Of a stretch of DNA of 64,000 nt, positions 16,119 through 25,013 are shown piece after piece. Positions within the stretch are counted from its first letter, which is position 1. Each line of letters begins with the position of its first letter. The DNA comes from Sulfurimonas sp. Lineage in GTDB: Bacteria; Campylobacterota; Campylobacteria; Campylobacterales; Sulfurimonadaceae. Under the pieces are notes generated by a model. That model had not been told where the DNA came from, did not search any database, and saw nothing but the letters and a program-made list of their open reading frames with translations. A program made the translations under genes and the position numbers. The stretch covers positions 62,001 through 126,000 of the forward strand of contig NZ_JBFHGL010000001.1 of assembly GCF_041583195.1 (NCBI RefSeq), given 5' to 3'.

Positions 16119-18539
16119 ATTTTCTAAAAGTCTTAATGTCATCTCTTTCATCAAGCTAATACTGATTTCTGGATTATCTTTTATAAACGCTTTAAATTCT
16201 GTTGATGATAATCTTATAGTTTTTATCTCACTGTCTGCTATAACTGTAGCAGTCCTTGGTACATCAGCAATTATTGCTATCTCTCCAAAGTAACTTCCTT
16301 TTGAAAGTTTGGCTACTTCTTCATCATTTACAAGAACTCTTACAACACCGTCTAATAATATATATAGAGAATTAGAAATTTCACCTTGTACTAAGACAAC
16401 TTCTTCCTCTTTAAAATTTCTAGATTCTGCATGCTCGGCAAGATGTTTAAGTTCTCGAAATGTGATATTTGAAAAGAACGGTATCGTATGTAAATACATC
16501 ATTTGATCATACATTGTTATGACACCTGTGTTATTAAACACCTTATTATAAACATTTAATACATCTTCGCCATAGTTTTTAAACTTCTCAAACTTTGTAT
16601 CTTCAATTATGGAAGAATCATATTTCTTTAAATTCATTAGAGCAACTGTACTTAACTCTATAGAACTATTTTCTAACAACTGATTAACAATTTCTACATT
16701 ATTATTTTCATCTACAGTATATTTAGTATTTACTGCATTCACTAGTTTTAAAATAGCACTTAGTATAGCTTCATCCATAAAAGAGTATTCACTTTGTGTA
16801 TACTCTAAATTCAATTCTCCATTATGATATTTTAAAGTGTCTTTTAATGGTTTAAGCTCTTTAGAGTTCTTTTCATAAAGAATATTAAAGATTGTAAAAA
16901 GATCTTGAGAAATATTATTAAACTGATCTCTAATAGCAAATTTTAAAAAATTAATTTCGGCAGACTTATCATCATAAAGTTTTAAATTGCTTACAGCCAG
17001 TAGTTGCATCTCGTCTAAAATACTCATAACCTCTGCTTCAAGCTTATCGTTTGAATGCAATATGTCTTCTACTATTTTTTTATGATCTTCATTACTGATT
17101 TGAAACTGCTTTTGCAATGAATTTAAAATTTCATGGTCTAGTTCCAAGTGTTGACTTAAGATATCTTCTATCATTGTTTTGTAGGTCTGACGCTGATACC
17201 TACGAGTAGGTGATTTTTCTACATCCGCATTAAAAAGATCATCGTTTTCTAACCTGATCTCCCTAAATATATCCCAATGCTCTTTTTTCGAAATACCCAT
17301 ATTTTCACGAAGTTTCTCAAGAATTTCACTTCTGTCTTCGGTTAAGATTCCTTCCTGCATCAAGTCAATAAGACTATTCTTATACATTTTTCTTTTTTCT
17401 TCTTTATTCTGTTTCTCATTGGCATATGTATAATATATCTCTTTTAGATTTGTCGGTATAGGTTTATTTGAATCCCATTGTTTTATTAGTTTTAGAGCAA
17501 ATCTTTCTTGTATAAAGTAGTTCTCTTCTCTAAAAAATTCCTTGTATAAAATCACGGCCGATATTGCTACAACCATAAAATAAAAAACTGCATATGGTAT
17601 TGGATGCTCATTGTAAGCTGGTGCTCCTGCAAAAATATAAAAAATATTAAATGCTATAAATGCTGCAGAAACTCTCATTCTATGTAACAAAGTAGAATAT
17701 GTAATATTTTTACTAGAACTTCTTTTCCAAAAATACTTCTCTACGGCCTTAAAAATATAAAAGCTAGATAATGAAAATACTGCTAAAGTTATAGGTGCCG
17801 CAATAATTACAGGTATAGATGGAGCAAAGAAAAAACCTGTTGAAAACATTGAAACATCGTTATAAGCCCAAATGCCGGAAAAGTAATGTTCTAATGAACC
17901 AGTCTGAAAATAAAAATACAGATAAAAGCCTAAAACTAGACCGCTGAATGAATAAAAAACATAGTTTTTTTGCTCATTTAAAGCTTCTTTCCAATAACTG
18001 CTTTCCATATCGATATCTGGACAGTTCTTTTTACATCCACTACATTTTGAACATGCAGAGTTGTATTCATAATAGTGTGAATTTGAACCGCAGTATATTT
18101 TCTCAACAACACTAACTGGACAGAAAAAATTACACCAGCTTTTTCCCGCATAAACAAGATTGGTTAAAAATGCGAAAAGTATTACAAAAATAAAAAATAC
18201 TGCTAGATAAATATCATTAAAATTTAAGACAGTTAATCTTGCAGCAAAAGCAACAAAAAGTATAGAATATTGAAGGTAGTAAAAGTTTTTTTCAAACCAC
18301 TTAGGTAGTTTCTTTTTTTCTATCCAATTTAAATTTTGAGATATATTTGCTAAAAAAGCAAGTGGACATACTTTTCTCCATTTAGAATAACCAAATATTA
18401 AAAAAAGTACAGGCACTACAGGTACAAATACTGTCCAAACATATGAAGTAGAATGTTCTACAAAAAGCAATAGCAATAGTAGAGATACAAATACTACTAT
18501 TGCTGTAGACTTATATATGTTTATGGCATATTGGTTCAA
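16110..18539 (-). CDS. Membrane polyferredoxin fused to a cyclic-nucleotide-binding domain
   Basis: 809-aa protein joining three parts. Residues 1-360 are NapH/NosR/RdxA-like: several membrane helices with KVCPL (Cys58), CNFFCPVSVVEKIYC (Cys136, 140, 150) and a ferredoxin motif CSKCSGCKKNCPD (Cys163, 166, 169, 173). Residues about 370-680 are a long all-helical region. Residues about 690-800 are a cNMP-binding domain with FFSNITFRELKHLAEHAE, VVLVQGEISNSLYILLDG and the phosphate-binding cassette GSYFGEIAIIADVPRTATV. It likely moves electrons at the membrane under nucleotide or other ligand control. It is transcribed with the downstream side of the exported rhodanese (13-bp gap). The fusion is unusual. 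Confidence 0.8.
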   Translation of the reverse strand: MNQYAINIYKSTAIVVFVSLLLLLLFVEHSTSYVWTVFVPVVPVLFLIFGYSKWRKVCPLAFLANISQNLNWIEKKKLPKWFEKNFYYLQYSILFVAFAARLTVLNFNDIYLAVFFIFVILFAFLTNLVYAGKSWCNFFCPVSVVEKIYCGSNSHYYEYNSACSKCSGCKKNCPDIDMESSYWKEALNEQKNYVFYSFSGLVLGFYLYFYFQTGSLEHYFSGIWAYNDVSMFSTGFFFAPSIPVIIAAPITLAVFSLSSFYIFKAVEKYFWKRSSSKNITYSTLLHRMRVSAAFIAFNIFYIFAGAPAYNEHPIPYAVFYFMVVAISAVILYKEFFREENYFIQERFALKLIKQWDSNKPIPTNLKEIYYTYANEKQNKEEKRKMYKNSLIDLMQEGILTEDRSEILEKLRENMGISKKEHWDIFREIRLENDDLFNADVEKSPTRRYQRQTYKTMIEDILSQHLELDHEILNSLQKQFQISNEDHKKIVEDILHSNDKLEAEVMSILDEMQLLAVSNLKLYDDKSAEINFLKFAIRDQFNNISQDLFTIFNILYEKNSKELKPLKDTLKYHNGELNLEYTQSEYSFMDEAILSAILKLVNAVNTKYTVDENNNVEIVNQLLENSSIELSTVALMNLKKYDSSIIEDTKFEKFKNYGEDVLNVYNKVFNNTGVITMYDQMMYLHTIPFFSNITFRELKHLAEHAESRNFKEEEVVLVQGEISNSLYILLDGVVRVLVNDEEVAKLSKGSYFGEIAIIADVPRTATVIADSEIKTIRLSSTEFKAFIKDNPEISISLMKEMTLRLLENKK

Positions 18540-18552
18540 GGTATTCTACTTT

Positions 18553-19419
18553 TTAGATTTCTAGTGGCGTATCATCAAGATTACCCCACTCTCTCATAGA
18601 AGCATCATATATTTTTACATCTTTAAAATTAAGGTGCTGAGTAAGCAGATACCAGTTCATAGATGCTTCAAGTCCACCAGTACAGTATACTATTACTTCT
18701 TTGTTCGCATTTAATTTATTATCATCAATATATATTGCGTTTAGATCTTTGTCTTTTTTTACATTATATTCAGAATCAAACTTATCTCTCCAATAACTGC
18801 TTTTAGCTTTAGGAATGTGTCCTAACCTTTTAACACCTGAAGATTGTTTTTTCCCGTAAAAAAATTCACTTGGTCTAGCTTCAATCATACTTACTTTACC
18901 AATTTTGCTTAACACGTAGTCTTTATTGATCAAAACATTAGGGTTAAAACTAGCTTTAAAATCACCTTGATTGCACACTGTTTTCTCTGTAGAAACAAGT
19001 TCATCAAATTCAAATTTAGAAACCCAGTCTGGATAACCCCCATTTAGAATAGAGATATTTTTTAAACCGTGAGTTTTTAGTGCTAATGCCACATAACTCG
19101 CTTTTAAAAGATCTTTGTCTATGTTGTGACCATATATAACTACTTCAGAGTCATTATTAATCCCAAGACATTGGAAATATGCTTCTATCTCTTTAGGGGA
19201 GTTAATCAATTGATGTTTTCCAACCTTGTGTCTTAACTTCGAAGCTTCAACTCTTATAGCGCCTGGAATATGCCCTTGTTTATAAACTTCCTCTTTCGTC
19301 GTATCTAATATAACTAAATTTTTTGCACCTAACTTATCTTTAAGCTCTTCAGATGATATAAAAGCCTGACTAGAAAAAAGATAAGCAAAACCAAAAATTA
19401 AAGTAATAATTATTTTCAT
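18553..19419 (-). CDS. Exported two-domain rhodanese (thiosulfate sulfurtransferase-like)
   Basis: 288-aa protein with a signal peptide (MKIIITLIFGFAYLFSSQAF) and two rhodanese domains. The N-terminal domain (AKNLVILDTTKEEVYKQGHIPGAI...) lacks a clear catalytic cysteine loop (VVIYGHNIDKD), while the C-terminal domain has VIVYCTGGLEASMN with the active Cys246. This is the normal pattern of thiosulfate/mercaptopyruvate sulfurtransferases. An upstream in-frame ATG at 19467 would hide the signal peptide, so I chose 19419. It lies 13 bp before the polyferredoxin-cNMP gene, suggesting periplasmic sulfane-sulfur chemistry tied to that redox protein. Confidence 0.85.
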   Translation of the reverse strand: MKIIITLIFGFAYLFSSQAFISSEELKDKLGAKNLVILDTTKEEVYKQGHIPGAIRVEASKLRHKVGKHQLINSPKEIEAYFQCLGINNDSEVVIYGHNIDKDLLKASYVALALKTHGLKNISILNGGYPDWVSKFEFDELVSTEKTVCNQGDFKASFNPNVLINKDYVLSKIGKVSMIEARPSEFFYGKKQSSGVKRLGHIPKAKSSYWRDKFDSEYNVKKDKDLNAIYIDDNKLNANKEVIVYCTGGLEASMNWYLLTQHLNFKDVKIYDASMREWGNLDDTPLEI

Positions 19420-19515
19420 GTTGTTCGTTCTCACTTCGTTTATATATTTTGAAAGTGATATTACCAAAACTAATATTAATATACAAGCAATCTAAATTGT
19501 TTTTTACTGTGTTAA

Positions 19516-19521
19516 TATAAT
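19516..19521 (+). promoter_or_regulatory. Probable -10 box of the PhoX-like gene
   Basis: TATAAT in an AT-rich 113-bp divergent gap, 60 bases before the ATG at 19581. I saw no convincing Pho box. Confidence 0.4.
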
Positions 19522-19580
19522 AGTATTTTATATGAAATAAAATTATTATAAACTATCAACAATTTTTTTAAAGGCTACAA

Positions 19581-21215
19581 ATGCGTGTTTTATTTTTAAT
19601 TTTAAGTATCATCATTTTTTTTCAGTGTTTAAATGCAGATGAACTGCTATTTGAAAATATAAGTTTTTCATCGAAAGAAGTTCAAAAACACAAGATCATA
19701 TCAAGCAAATATATAAATATAAAAAACAAAAAATTTCCCATAAACTACCATGTCATAGCACGTAGCGGAGACAAGATCGGAAGTGGAGTTTTTGGTGAAG
19801 TTCAAGATATAAATGGAAAACCTCTATTTATAAGCAATAAAAATGACTTCTCATCTTTACATTATAAAGAAGGAAGTTACTTTTTACTTACACAGTTTGA
19901 AAGTGCACCTGCCGCAATTTACCTTACAAAACTACAAAGAGAGCAAAACGGAATATTTAAAGCTTTAAGTACAAAAAGTTTAGACCTAAGCTCTATTGGA
20001 GGGTTATGGGTTCCGTGTGCAGGAAGTGTAACTCCATGGGGAAGCCATTTAGGCAGTGAAGAGTATGAGCCTGATGCCTCTTTGGAGTATGTAAAAAGAC
20101 CAATGGCCAAATATTTTGGAAATGACACCAGTAAAATAAATATATACAACTACGGTTGGATACCTGAGCTCACTATTTTAGACAGTAATGGAAATACAGA
20201 GATTAAAAAACACTATTCTATGGGAAGGTTTTCTCATGAACTGGCATATATTATGCCGGATAAACGCACAGTATACATGAGCGATGATGGTCATAATGTA
20301 GGGCTGTTCATGTTCATAGCCGATAAAGCAGAAGATCTTTCAAGAGGTACGCTCTACGGTGCAAAATGGGTACAAAATGAAAACGGTGCAACTTTAGAGT
20401 GGATCAGCTTAGGTCATGCAACAGATAATGAAATCAAAAAAAGTATAGATTCAAAAGTTAAGTTTACAGATATATTTGATTCAGTAATTACGCTTGATGG
20501 AGTTTGTCCAAAAAACTACTCATCCATAAATACATCTTTTGGATACGAGTGCCTTAAAGTCAAAAAAGGTATGGATAAAATCGCTTCAAGGCTAGAATCA
20601 AGAAGATATGCAGCTATAAAAGGTGCGACTACAGAGTTTAATAAATTAGAAGGCATTACCTATAATAACAATGAAAACAAACTTTACTTATCGGTAAGCT
20701 CTATTGACGGTGGTATGACACGCGATCAAAATGGTGCAGATTTAGGTGGGAGCAACCATATAAATTTAGAAAAAAACATATGTGGAGCCGTGTATGAGAT
20801 GAACTTAAAATCCTACGTGGCACAATCTATGAAAAAGTTGATTGAAGGTATCCAAAACGACGATATTCCTAACAATTCATGTGACATAAACAACATAGCA
20901 AATCCTGACAACATAACTTATATAAACAACAAAAATATACTAATAATTGGAGAAGATAGCAGTAGCGGTCATCAAAACGACAATGTATGGGCATACAATA
21001 CAAAAACTAAAAAATTAACTAGAATTATGACTACACCATACGGTAGTGAAACAACGGGTGTATATTATTATAATAATTTTCATGGGTTTGACTATATATT
21101 ATCTACTGTCCAACATCCTTACGGAGAAAGCGATCAGGACAAAGCAAGAACTAATGATGACTTTAGGGCTTATACAGGGTATTTAGGTCCATTACCCGTA
21201 TTATCATCTTTTTAA
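19581..21215 (+). CDS. PhoX-like (DUF839) exported phosphatase
   Basis: 544-aa protein with a signal peptide (MRVLFLILSIIIFFQCLNA) and hallmarks of the PhoX/DUF839 beta-propeller family: CAGSVTPWGSHLGSEEYEPD (metal-binding Glu segment), MGRFSHELAYI, YMSDDGHNVGLFMFIAD, EFNKLEGITYN and a late NPDNITYINN. PhoX enzymes are Ca/Fe-dependent periplasmic alkaline phosphatases acting on phosphomonoesters. The signal peptide looks Sec-type; classical PhoX proteins are Tat exported, so this may be a divergent branch with another activity. It is divergent from the rhodanese gene. A PiT phosphate transporter lies elsewhere in the window (50117). Confidence 0.75.
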   Translation: MRVLFLILSIIIFFQCLNADELLFENISFSSKEVQKHKIISSKYINIKNKKFPINYHVIARSGDKIGSGVFGEVQDINGKPLFISNKNDFSSLHYKEGSYFLLTQFESAPAAIYLTKLQREQNGIFKALSTKSLDLSSIGGLWVPCAGSVTPWGSHLGSEEYEPDASLEYVKRPMAKYFGNDTSKINIYNYGWIPELTILDSNGNTEIKKHYSMGRFSHELAYIMPDKRTVYMSDDGHNVGLFMFIADKAEDLSRGTLYGAKWVQNENGATLEWISLGHATDNEIKKSIDSKVKFTDIFDSVITLDGVCPKNYSSINTSFGYECLKVKKGMDKIASRLESRRYAAIKGATTEFNKLEGITYNNNENKLYLSVSSIDGGMTRDQNGADLGGSNHINLEKNICGAVYEMNLKSYVAQSMKKLIEGIQNDDIPNNSCDINNIANPDNITYINNKNILIIGEDSSSGHQNDNVWAYNTKTKKLTRIMTTPYGSETTGVYYYNNFHGFDYILSTVQHPYGESDQDKARTNDDFRAYTGYLGPLPVLSSF

Positions 21216-21320
21216 GATATTGCAATTTGCCATAAAATAATAAATATCTTTTTTTTATAGTAAAATACACTTCTAAAAAAATAATTTATATATTTTGTAT
21301 GTAAAAAAGGTATTTGTTAA

Positions 21321-22157
21321 GTGAGTAAACCAGTTATTAAATGGGTTGGCGGTAAAAGACAGTTAATCAATGAATTAAAAAGTTTTTTACCTAAAAAATA
21401 TAATCGTTATTTTGAGCCCTTTATTGGTGGAGGTGCCCTGTTTTTTTCACTGAAACAGCATAACAGTTTCATAAGCGATTACAACCACGAACTTACAAAC
21501 CTTTACTCAACGATCAAAAACGATACCGACAAACTGATCAAAGATCTTAAAAAACATAAAAATACTGAAGAATATTATTATGAGATGAGAGCACTCGATC
21601 GAGATGAGAAAAAATATAAACGCCTCTCAAACGTACAAAAAGCCAGCAGATTTATCTACCTTAACAAAACAGGCTTCAACGGTTTATATAGAGTAAACAG
21701 TAAAGGTCAGCACAACGTTCCGTATGGAAAGTATAAAAACCCGACTTGGCTAGATGAAGAGAACTTAAAAGAATGCTCTAAACTACTTGCACATACAGAG
21801 ATCCAAACAGGTGATTTTGAAGTTGTAAAAGAACATGTTCAAAAAGGCGATTTTGTATATTTCGATCCGCCTTACGTACCGGTAAACAAAACATCTAGTT
21901 TTACCTCTTATACTGATCAGGGCTTTGATTCAAAGATGCAAGAGAGACTAAAAGAGCTGTGTGACTACATAGACTCAATTGGGGCTTACTTTATGCTTTC
22001 AAACTCATACACGGACTATATTTTAGATCTGTACAAAGATTATGATATAAAAACTGTTATGGCAACCAGAGCCGTTAACTCAAAAGCATCTGGAAGAGGA
22101 AAGATTAAAGAGGTTGTAGTACTAAACTATAAAGTTGACTCAGATGAGAAAAACTAA
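21321..22157 (+). CDS. D12-class N6-adenine DNA methyltransferase (Dam/DpnM type)
   Basis: 278-aa alpha-class adenine methyltransferase. The N-terminal PVIKWVGGKRQLINEL and YFEPFIGGGALFFSL form the S-adenosylmethionine site, and DFVYFDPPYVPV is the catalytic DPPY motif near residue 180; FTSYTDQGFD follows as in Dam and DpnM. The start is GTG with AAGG about ten bases upstream; the N-terminus M-S-K-P fits. Its end overlaps the start of a probable restriction endonuclease, so it is most likely the modification half of a type II system, with GATC or a related site as the expected but unproven target. Confidence 0.92.
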   Translation: MSKPVIKWVGGKRQLINELKSFLPKKYNRYFEPFIGGGALFFSLKQHNSFISDYNHELTNLYSTIKNDTDKLIKDLKKHKNTEEYYYEMRALDRDEKKYKRLSNVQKASRFIYLNKTGFNGLYRVNSKGQHNVPYGKYKNPTWLDEENLKECSKLLAHTEIQTGDFEVVKEHVQKGDFVYFDPPYVPVNKTSSFTSYTDQGFDSKMQERLKELCDYIDSIGAYFMLSNSYTDYILDLYKDYDIKTVMATRAVNSKASGRGKIKEVVVLNYKVDSDEKN

Positions 22158-23370
22158 AGTAAGTACCAATGAGTCTTGGGTCAATATATTTGACAAGTAC
22201 GACATTTTAAATACAGTTAGTTCTAAAGGTTATGCAGATATTACAGCTGATCAGATAAAAGCAGTTGATGGCAAAGAAGCCCGTTTAATGACGAAGGTGG
22301 ATTTTAGAGAAAACCTGCCAACAATAATGAAAGAAAACTCTCTCTCAATTCTTGCTATTAAAAACGGTCTATACAGAATTGCTAAAAACGATCCATTTAT
22401 TGATATTAATGAGAAAATATCTACAAAAATAATAGAGATTGAACCTCCATGTGATATAACTTCAATAGATCCGTTTAACATTAAAAGTGAAAGTGCAGCA
22501 CTAGACATAGCCTACATATCTAAGATGTGTGAACAAGTGTTCAATGAAGAGAGTTTTTTAAGTATACGTGGGCGTTTGCGAGGAGAGTTAGCGTTTGATT
22601 TAGATTCCATTCCGTACAATATAGACGGCGTTCAGATCGAAGTTGACGGAGGTTATGAAGGTAACGAGAGCATACACCTCATAGAAGCAAAAATAGGTTT
22701 TAGAAATAACATAAACATAAGACAACTATTATATCCGCAGCTTTACTGGGAAAAAGAGCTTAATGGTTCAAAAAAAATAAAAAGCTATATATTTTATCTA
22801 CATAACAATATTTTTAGATTTATTCCTTATATTTATGATGGGAAAATAGGTTATGCTGATCACGCAGAGGAGAAAGCTTTCAAGTTTGTGGAAAAAGCTT
22901 CTAAGTTCAGCATCTATGATGTAGAAATAGATGATAGTTTAGTAGATAGCAGTGTACCTTTTCCTCAAGCTGATAAGTTTGAAAAAATACAAGATATGTT
23001 GTTTGTAATATCTCAAAATGAGTGTACAAACAAGTATGAATTAAATTTGGAATTTGACATAGTTTCACGTCAGATTGATTACTATCTAAATGTTTTAAAA
23101 TGGCTAAAAGTTTGTAAGGAAGAAGGCGAATGCATTGTACTTACACAAAAAGGTAAAGAGATAATTGATATGCCTTTTAAAAAGCGGTTACAAGAGCTCT
23201 CTAAGATTGTATTTTCAGAACCTATAGCGAACAACTTTTTACATAAAAAAGAGATAAGCGATCAAATGTTTGGCAAATATAATATGAACAGCCAAAGTAC
23301 CCAGCGCAGAAGGCTTCAAACTATAAGTGCTTGGATAAATTACTTTGAAGATATTTTAGAGTTAAAATAA
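22144..23370 (+). CDS. Probable type II restriction endonuclease
   Basis: 408-aa protein overlapping the methylase gene by 14 bases. The centre holds a likely PD-(D/E)xK nuclease core: IRGRLRGELAFDLDSI, then IEVDGGYEGNESIHLIEAKIGF (acidic residue followed by ExK). The C-terminal part contains a winged-helix-like segment (YYLNVLKWLKVCKEEGECIVLTQKGKEI) and an STQRRRLQTISAWINYFEDI motif that I associate with restriction-enzyme families paired with D12 methylases. The ATG at 22144 is chosen; a TTG lies three codons earlier. Identification rests on the methylase neighbour plus motif, not on a named homologue. The site cut is unknown. Confidence 0.75.
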   Translation: MRKTKVSTNESWVNIFDKYDILNTVSSKGYADITADQIKAVDGKEARLMTKVDFRENLPTIMKENSLSILAIKNGLYRIAKNDPFIDINEKISTKIIEIEPPCDITSIDPFNIKSESAALDIAYISKMCEQVFNEESFLSIRGRLRGELAFDLDSIPYNIDGVQIEVDGGYEGNESIHLIEAKIGFRNNINIRQLLYPQLYWEKELNGSKKIKSYIFYLHNNIFRFIPYIYDGKIGYADHAEEKAFKFVEKASKFSIYDVEIDDSLVDSSVPFPQADKFEKIQDMLFVISQNECTNKYELNLEFDIVSRQIDYYLNVLKWLKVCKEEGECIVLTQKGKEIIDMPFKKRLQELSKIVFSEPIANNFLHKKEISDQMFGKYNMNSQSTQRRRLQTISAWINYFEDILELK

Positions 23371-23399
23371 AATTTATAAAATAAGAGTAGAATACATTT

Positions 23400-23594
23400 A
23401 TGAACGACCAAACAGCTTGCTCAAATTGTACATGCCCGCTCAACTACGATTGTGAAAAATTTAAACTATTTTTTGAGGGCAAATATTCGTTTGTAGAAGA
23501 ATTTAGCCACAACAACGATAATAGCTGCGATCACAGAAAAGAAGACATACAAACTACTGTTTCAATAGCCTCTTCACAAAAAAGTTTATTCTAA
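23400..23594 (+). CDS. Small cysteine-rich protein
   Basis: 64-aa hydrophilic protein beginning MNDQTACSNCTCPLNYDCEK. Cysteines at 7, 10, 12 and 18, with a later Cys-Asp-His (about 43-45), could bind zinc or a small Fe-S cluster. I do not recognise the family. A TAGAAT box lies six bases before the ATG and no Shine-Dalgarno sequence is evident, so its transcript could be nearly leaderless. It sits between the restriction gene and the RimK cluster, on the same strand as both. Confidence 0.55.
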   Translation: MNDQTACSNCTCPLNYDCEKFKLFFEGKYSFVEEFSHNNDNSCDHRKEDIQTTVSIASSQKSLF

Positions 23595-23623
23595 ACCACT
23601 ACTTTAAAACATAAAAATATTGA

Positions 23624-23629
23624 TATAAT
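23624..23629 (+). promoter_or_regulatory. Extended -10 promoter of the RimK cluster
   Basis: TGA-TATAAT is a consensus extended -10 box 31 bases before the GTG of the protease gene. It is the only good promoter I see for the tightly packed run to about 31202. Confidence 0.55.
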
Positions 23630-23660
23630 ACTATTTACTTAGCCGTATGGAGATTTTCTA

Positions 23661-24083
23661 GTGATTAATAAAAAGATTGTTGGCAAAAAAGAGTGTATTT
23701 CTATTATAGACTTGGATCTTTATAATTTAGATGCAAAAGTTGACACGGGAGCAGATTCAAATGCCCTACATTGTGATGACATTTTTATAGATGATGAAAA
23801 CAATGTACACTTCAAACTTCTTGATGAAGTCCATGAAGCTTATCATGGTCGTAAAATGATCATGCCTCTGTATAAAGTCAAAAAAGTTAGAAGTTCAAAC
23901 GGTGAACTACAGATACGTCCTTCAATAAAAGTTAGTGTTGAATTTTTCGGTAAAAAATATAAAACAATTATTTCATTAACCAATCGCGCTGATATGAAAT
24001 ATCCTATGCTAATAGGAAGAAAGTTTTTAAACGGTAAATTTTTAGTTGACGTATCTCAAGAATATATTGCAAAAGGAGAATAA
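23661..24083 (+). CDS. RimK-associated retropepsin-like protease ('ATP-dependent zinc protease' family)
   Basis: 140-aa single-domain aspartyl-protease-like protein. The catalytic motif is in LDAKVDTGADSNALHC, and later RADMKYPMLIGRKFLNGKFLVDVS matches the second conserved block of the family, often misnamed ATP-dependent zinc protease. Members usually sit next to RimK-type ligases and are thought to cleave or process the tailed product. The start is GTG with GGAG eight bases upstream. The stop is immediately followed by the rimK ATG, so the two are coupled. Confidence 0.85.
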   Translation: MINKKIVGKKECISIIDLDLYNLDAKVDTGADSNALHCDDIFIDDENNVHFKLLDEVHEAYHGRKMIMPLYKVKKVRSSNGELQIRPSIKVSVEFFGKKYKTIISLTNRADMKYPMLIGRKFLNGKFLVDVSQEYIAKGE

Positions 24084-25013
24084 ATGAGAGTCTATATACT
24101 GTCAAGAAATGCAGATCTTTACTCTACAAAAAGACTAGTTGAAGCAGGACAAGAGAAAGGTTGGGAGATTGAAGTAATCGATTATCTAAAATGCTCTATT
24201 GAGATCATGAAGGGTGAGTTAAAAGTTAACTACAAAGGTAAGGAATTACCTACTCCAGATGCAATTATTCCTAGAATCGGTGCAAGTCGTACATTTTACG
24301 GTACTGCGATGGTTAGACACTTTGAGATGATGGAAGTTTTTTCTACATCTGGTAACCTAGCTATAAAAAGAAGTAGAGACAAACTAAGAAGTCTTCAGGT
24401 TCTTTCAAAATTTGGTGTAGACATGCCAAAAACTGTTTTTGCATCTAATAAATCAAGTGCGAAAGATGTTATAGCACTAAGTGGAGGGACCCCTTTAGTT
24501 TTAAAAATCTTAGAAGGTACTCAAGGTGTGGGTGTAGTTTTAGTAGACACTCAAAAAGCTGCAAAATCTGTACTTGATGCGTTTTACGGGATGGATGTAA
24601 ACTTACTTGTTCAAGAGTTCATTGAAGAAGCAGGCGGAGCTGACATTCGTGCACTTGTAGTAGGCGGTGAAGTAGTTGGTGCTATGAAGCGTCAAGGTGC
24701 TGAAGGTGATTTTAGATCAAACCTTCACCAAGGCGGAAGTGCTACGGCTCATAAGCTATCTCGCAAAGAGAAATCAACTGCACTGGCGGCGGCAAAAGCT
24801 ATGGGACTTGGTGTATGTGGTGTTGATATGATCCCATCAAAACGCGGTCCACTTGTTATGGAAGTTAACTCATCTCCTGGTTTAGAGGGGATTGAAAAAT
24901 CTACCGGTATCGATATAGCGGGCAAAATAATGGACTATATAGAAAAAAATGTAACTCCTAAATCTGATACGAAGAAAAAAAGAAGAATTAAAAGAGATAA
25001 CATAGGAGCATAA
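24084..25013 (+). CDS. rimK: RimK-type alpha-L-glutamate ligase (ATP-grasp)
   Basis: 309-aa ATP-grasp ligase. It opens [21 protein letters not shown], has the family block [13 protein letters not shown], then ATP-grasp elements [48 protein letters not shown] and [20 protein letters not shown] with metal-binding Glu/Asn. RimK adds glutamates to the C-terminus of ribosomal protein S6 in E. coli and makes poly-glutamate; relatives act on other substrates. A lysine/arginine-rich tail ([14 protein letters not shown]) follows. It lies directly between the retropepsin-like protease and two aspartoacylase-like genes, with no gaps. Confidence 0.93.
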   Translation: MRVYILSRNADLYSTKRLVEAGQEKGWEIEVIDYLKCSIEIMKGELKVNYKGKELPTPDAIIPRIGASRTFYGTAMVRHFEMMEVFSTSGNLAIKRSRDKLRSLQVLSKFGVDMPKTVFASNKSSAKDVIALSGGTPLVLKILEGTQGVGVVLVDTQKAAKSVLDAFYGMDVNLLVQEFIEEAGGADIRALVVGGEVVGAMKRQGAEGDFRSNLHQGGSATAHKLSRKEKSTALAAAKAMGLGVCGVDMIPSKRGPLVMEVNSSPGLEGIEKSTGIDIAGKIMDYIEKNVTPKSDTKKKRRIKRDNIGA

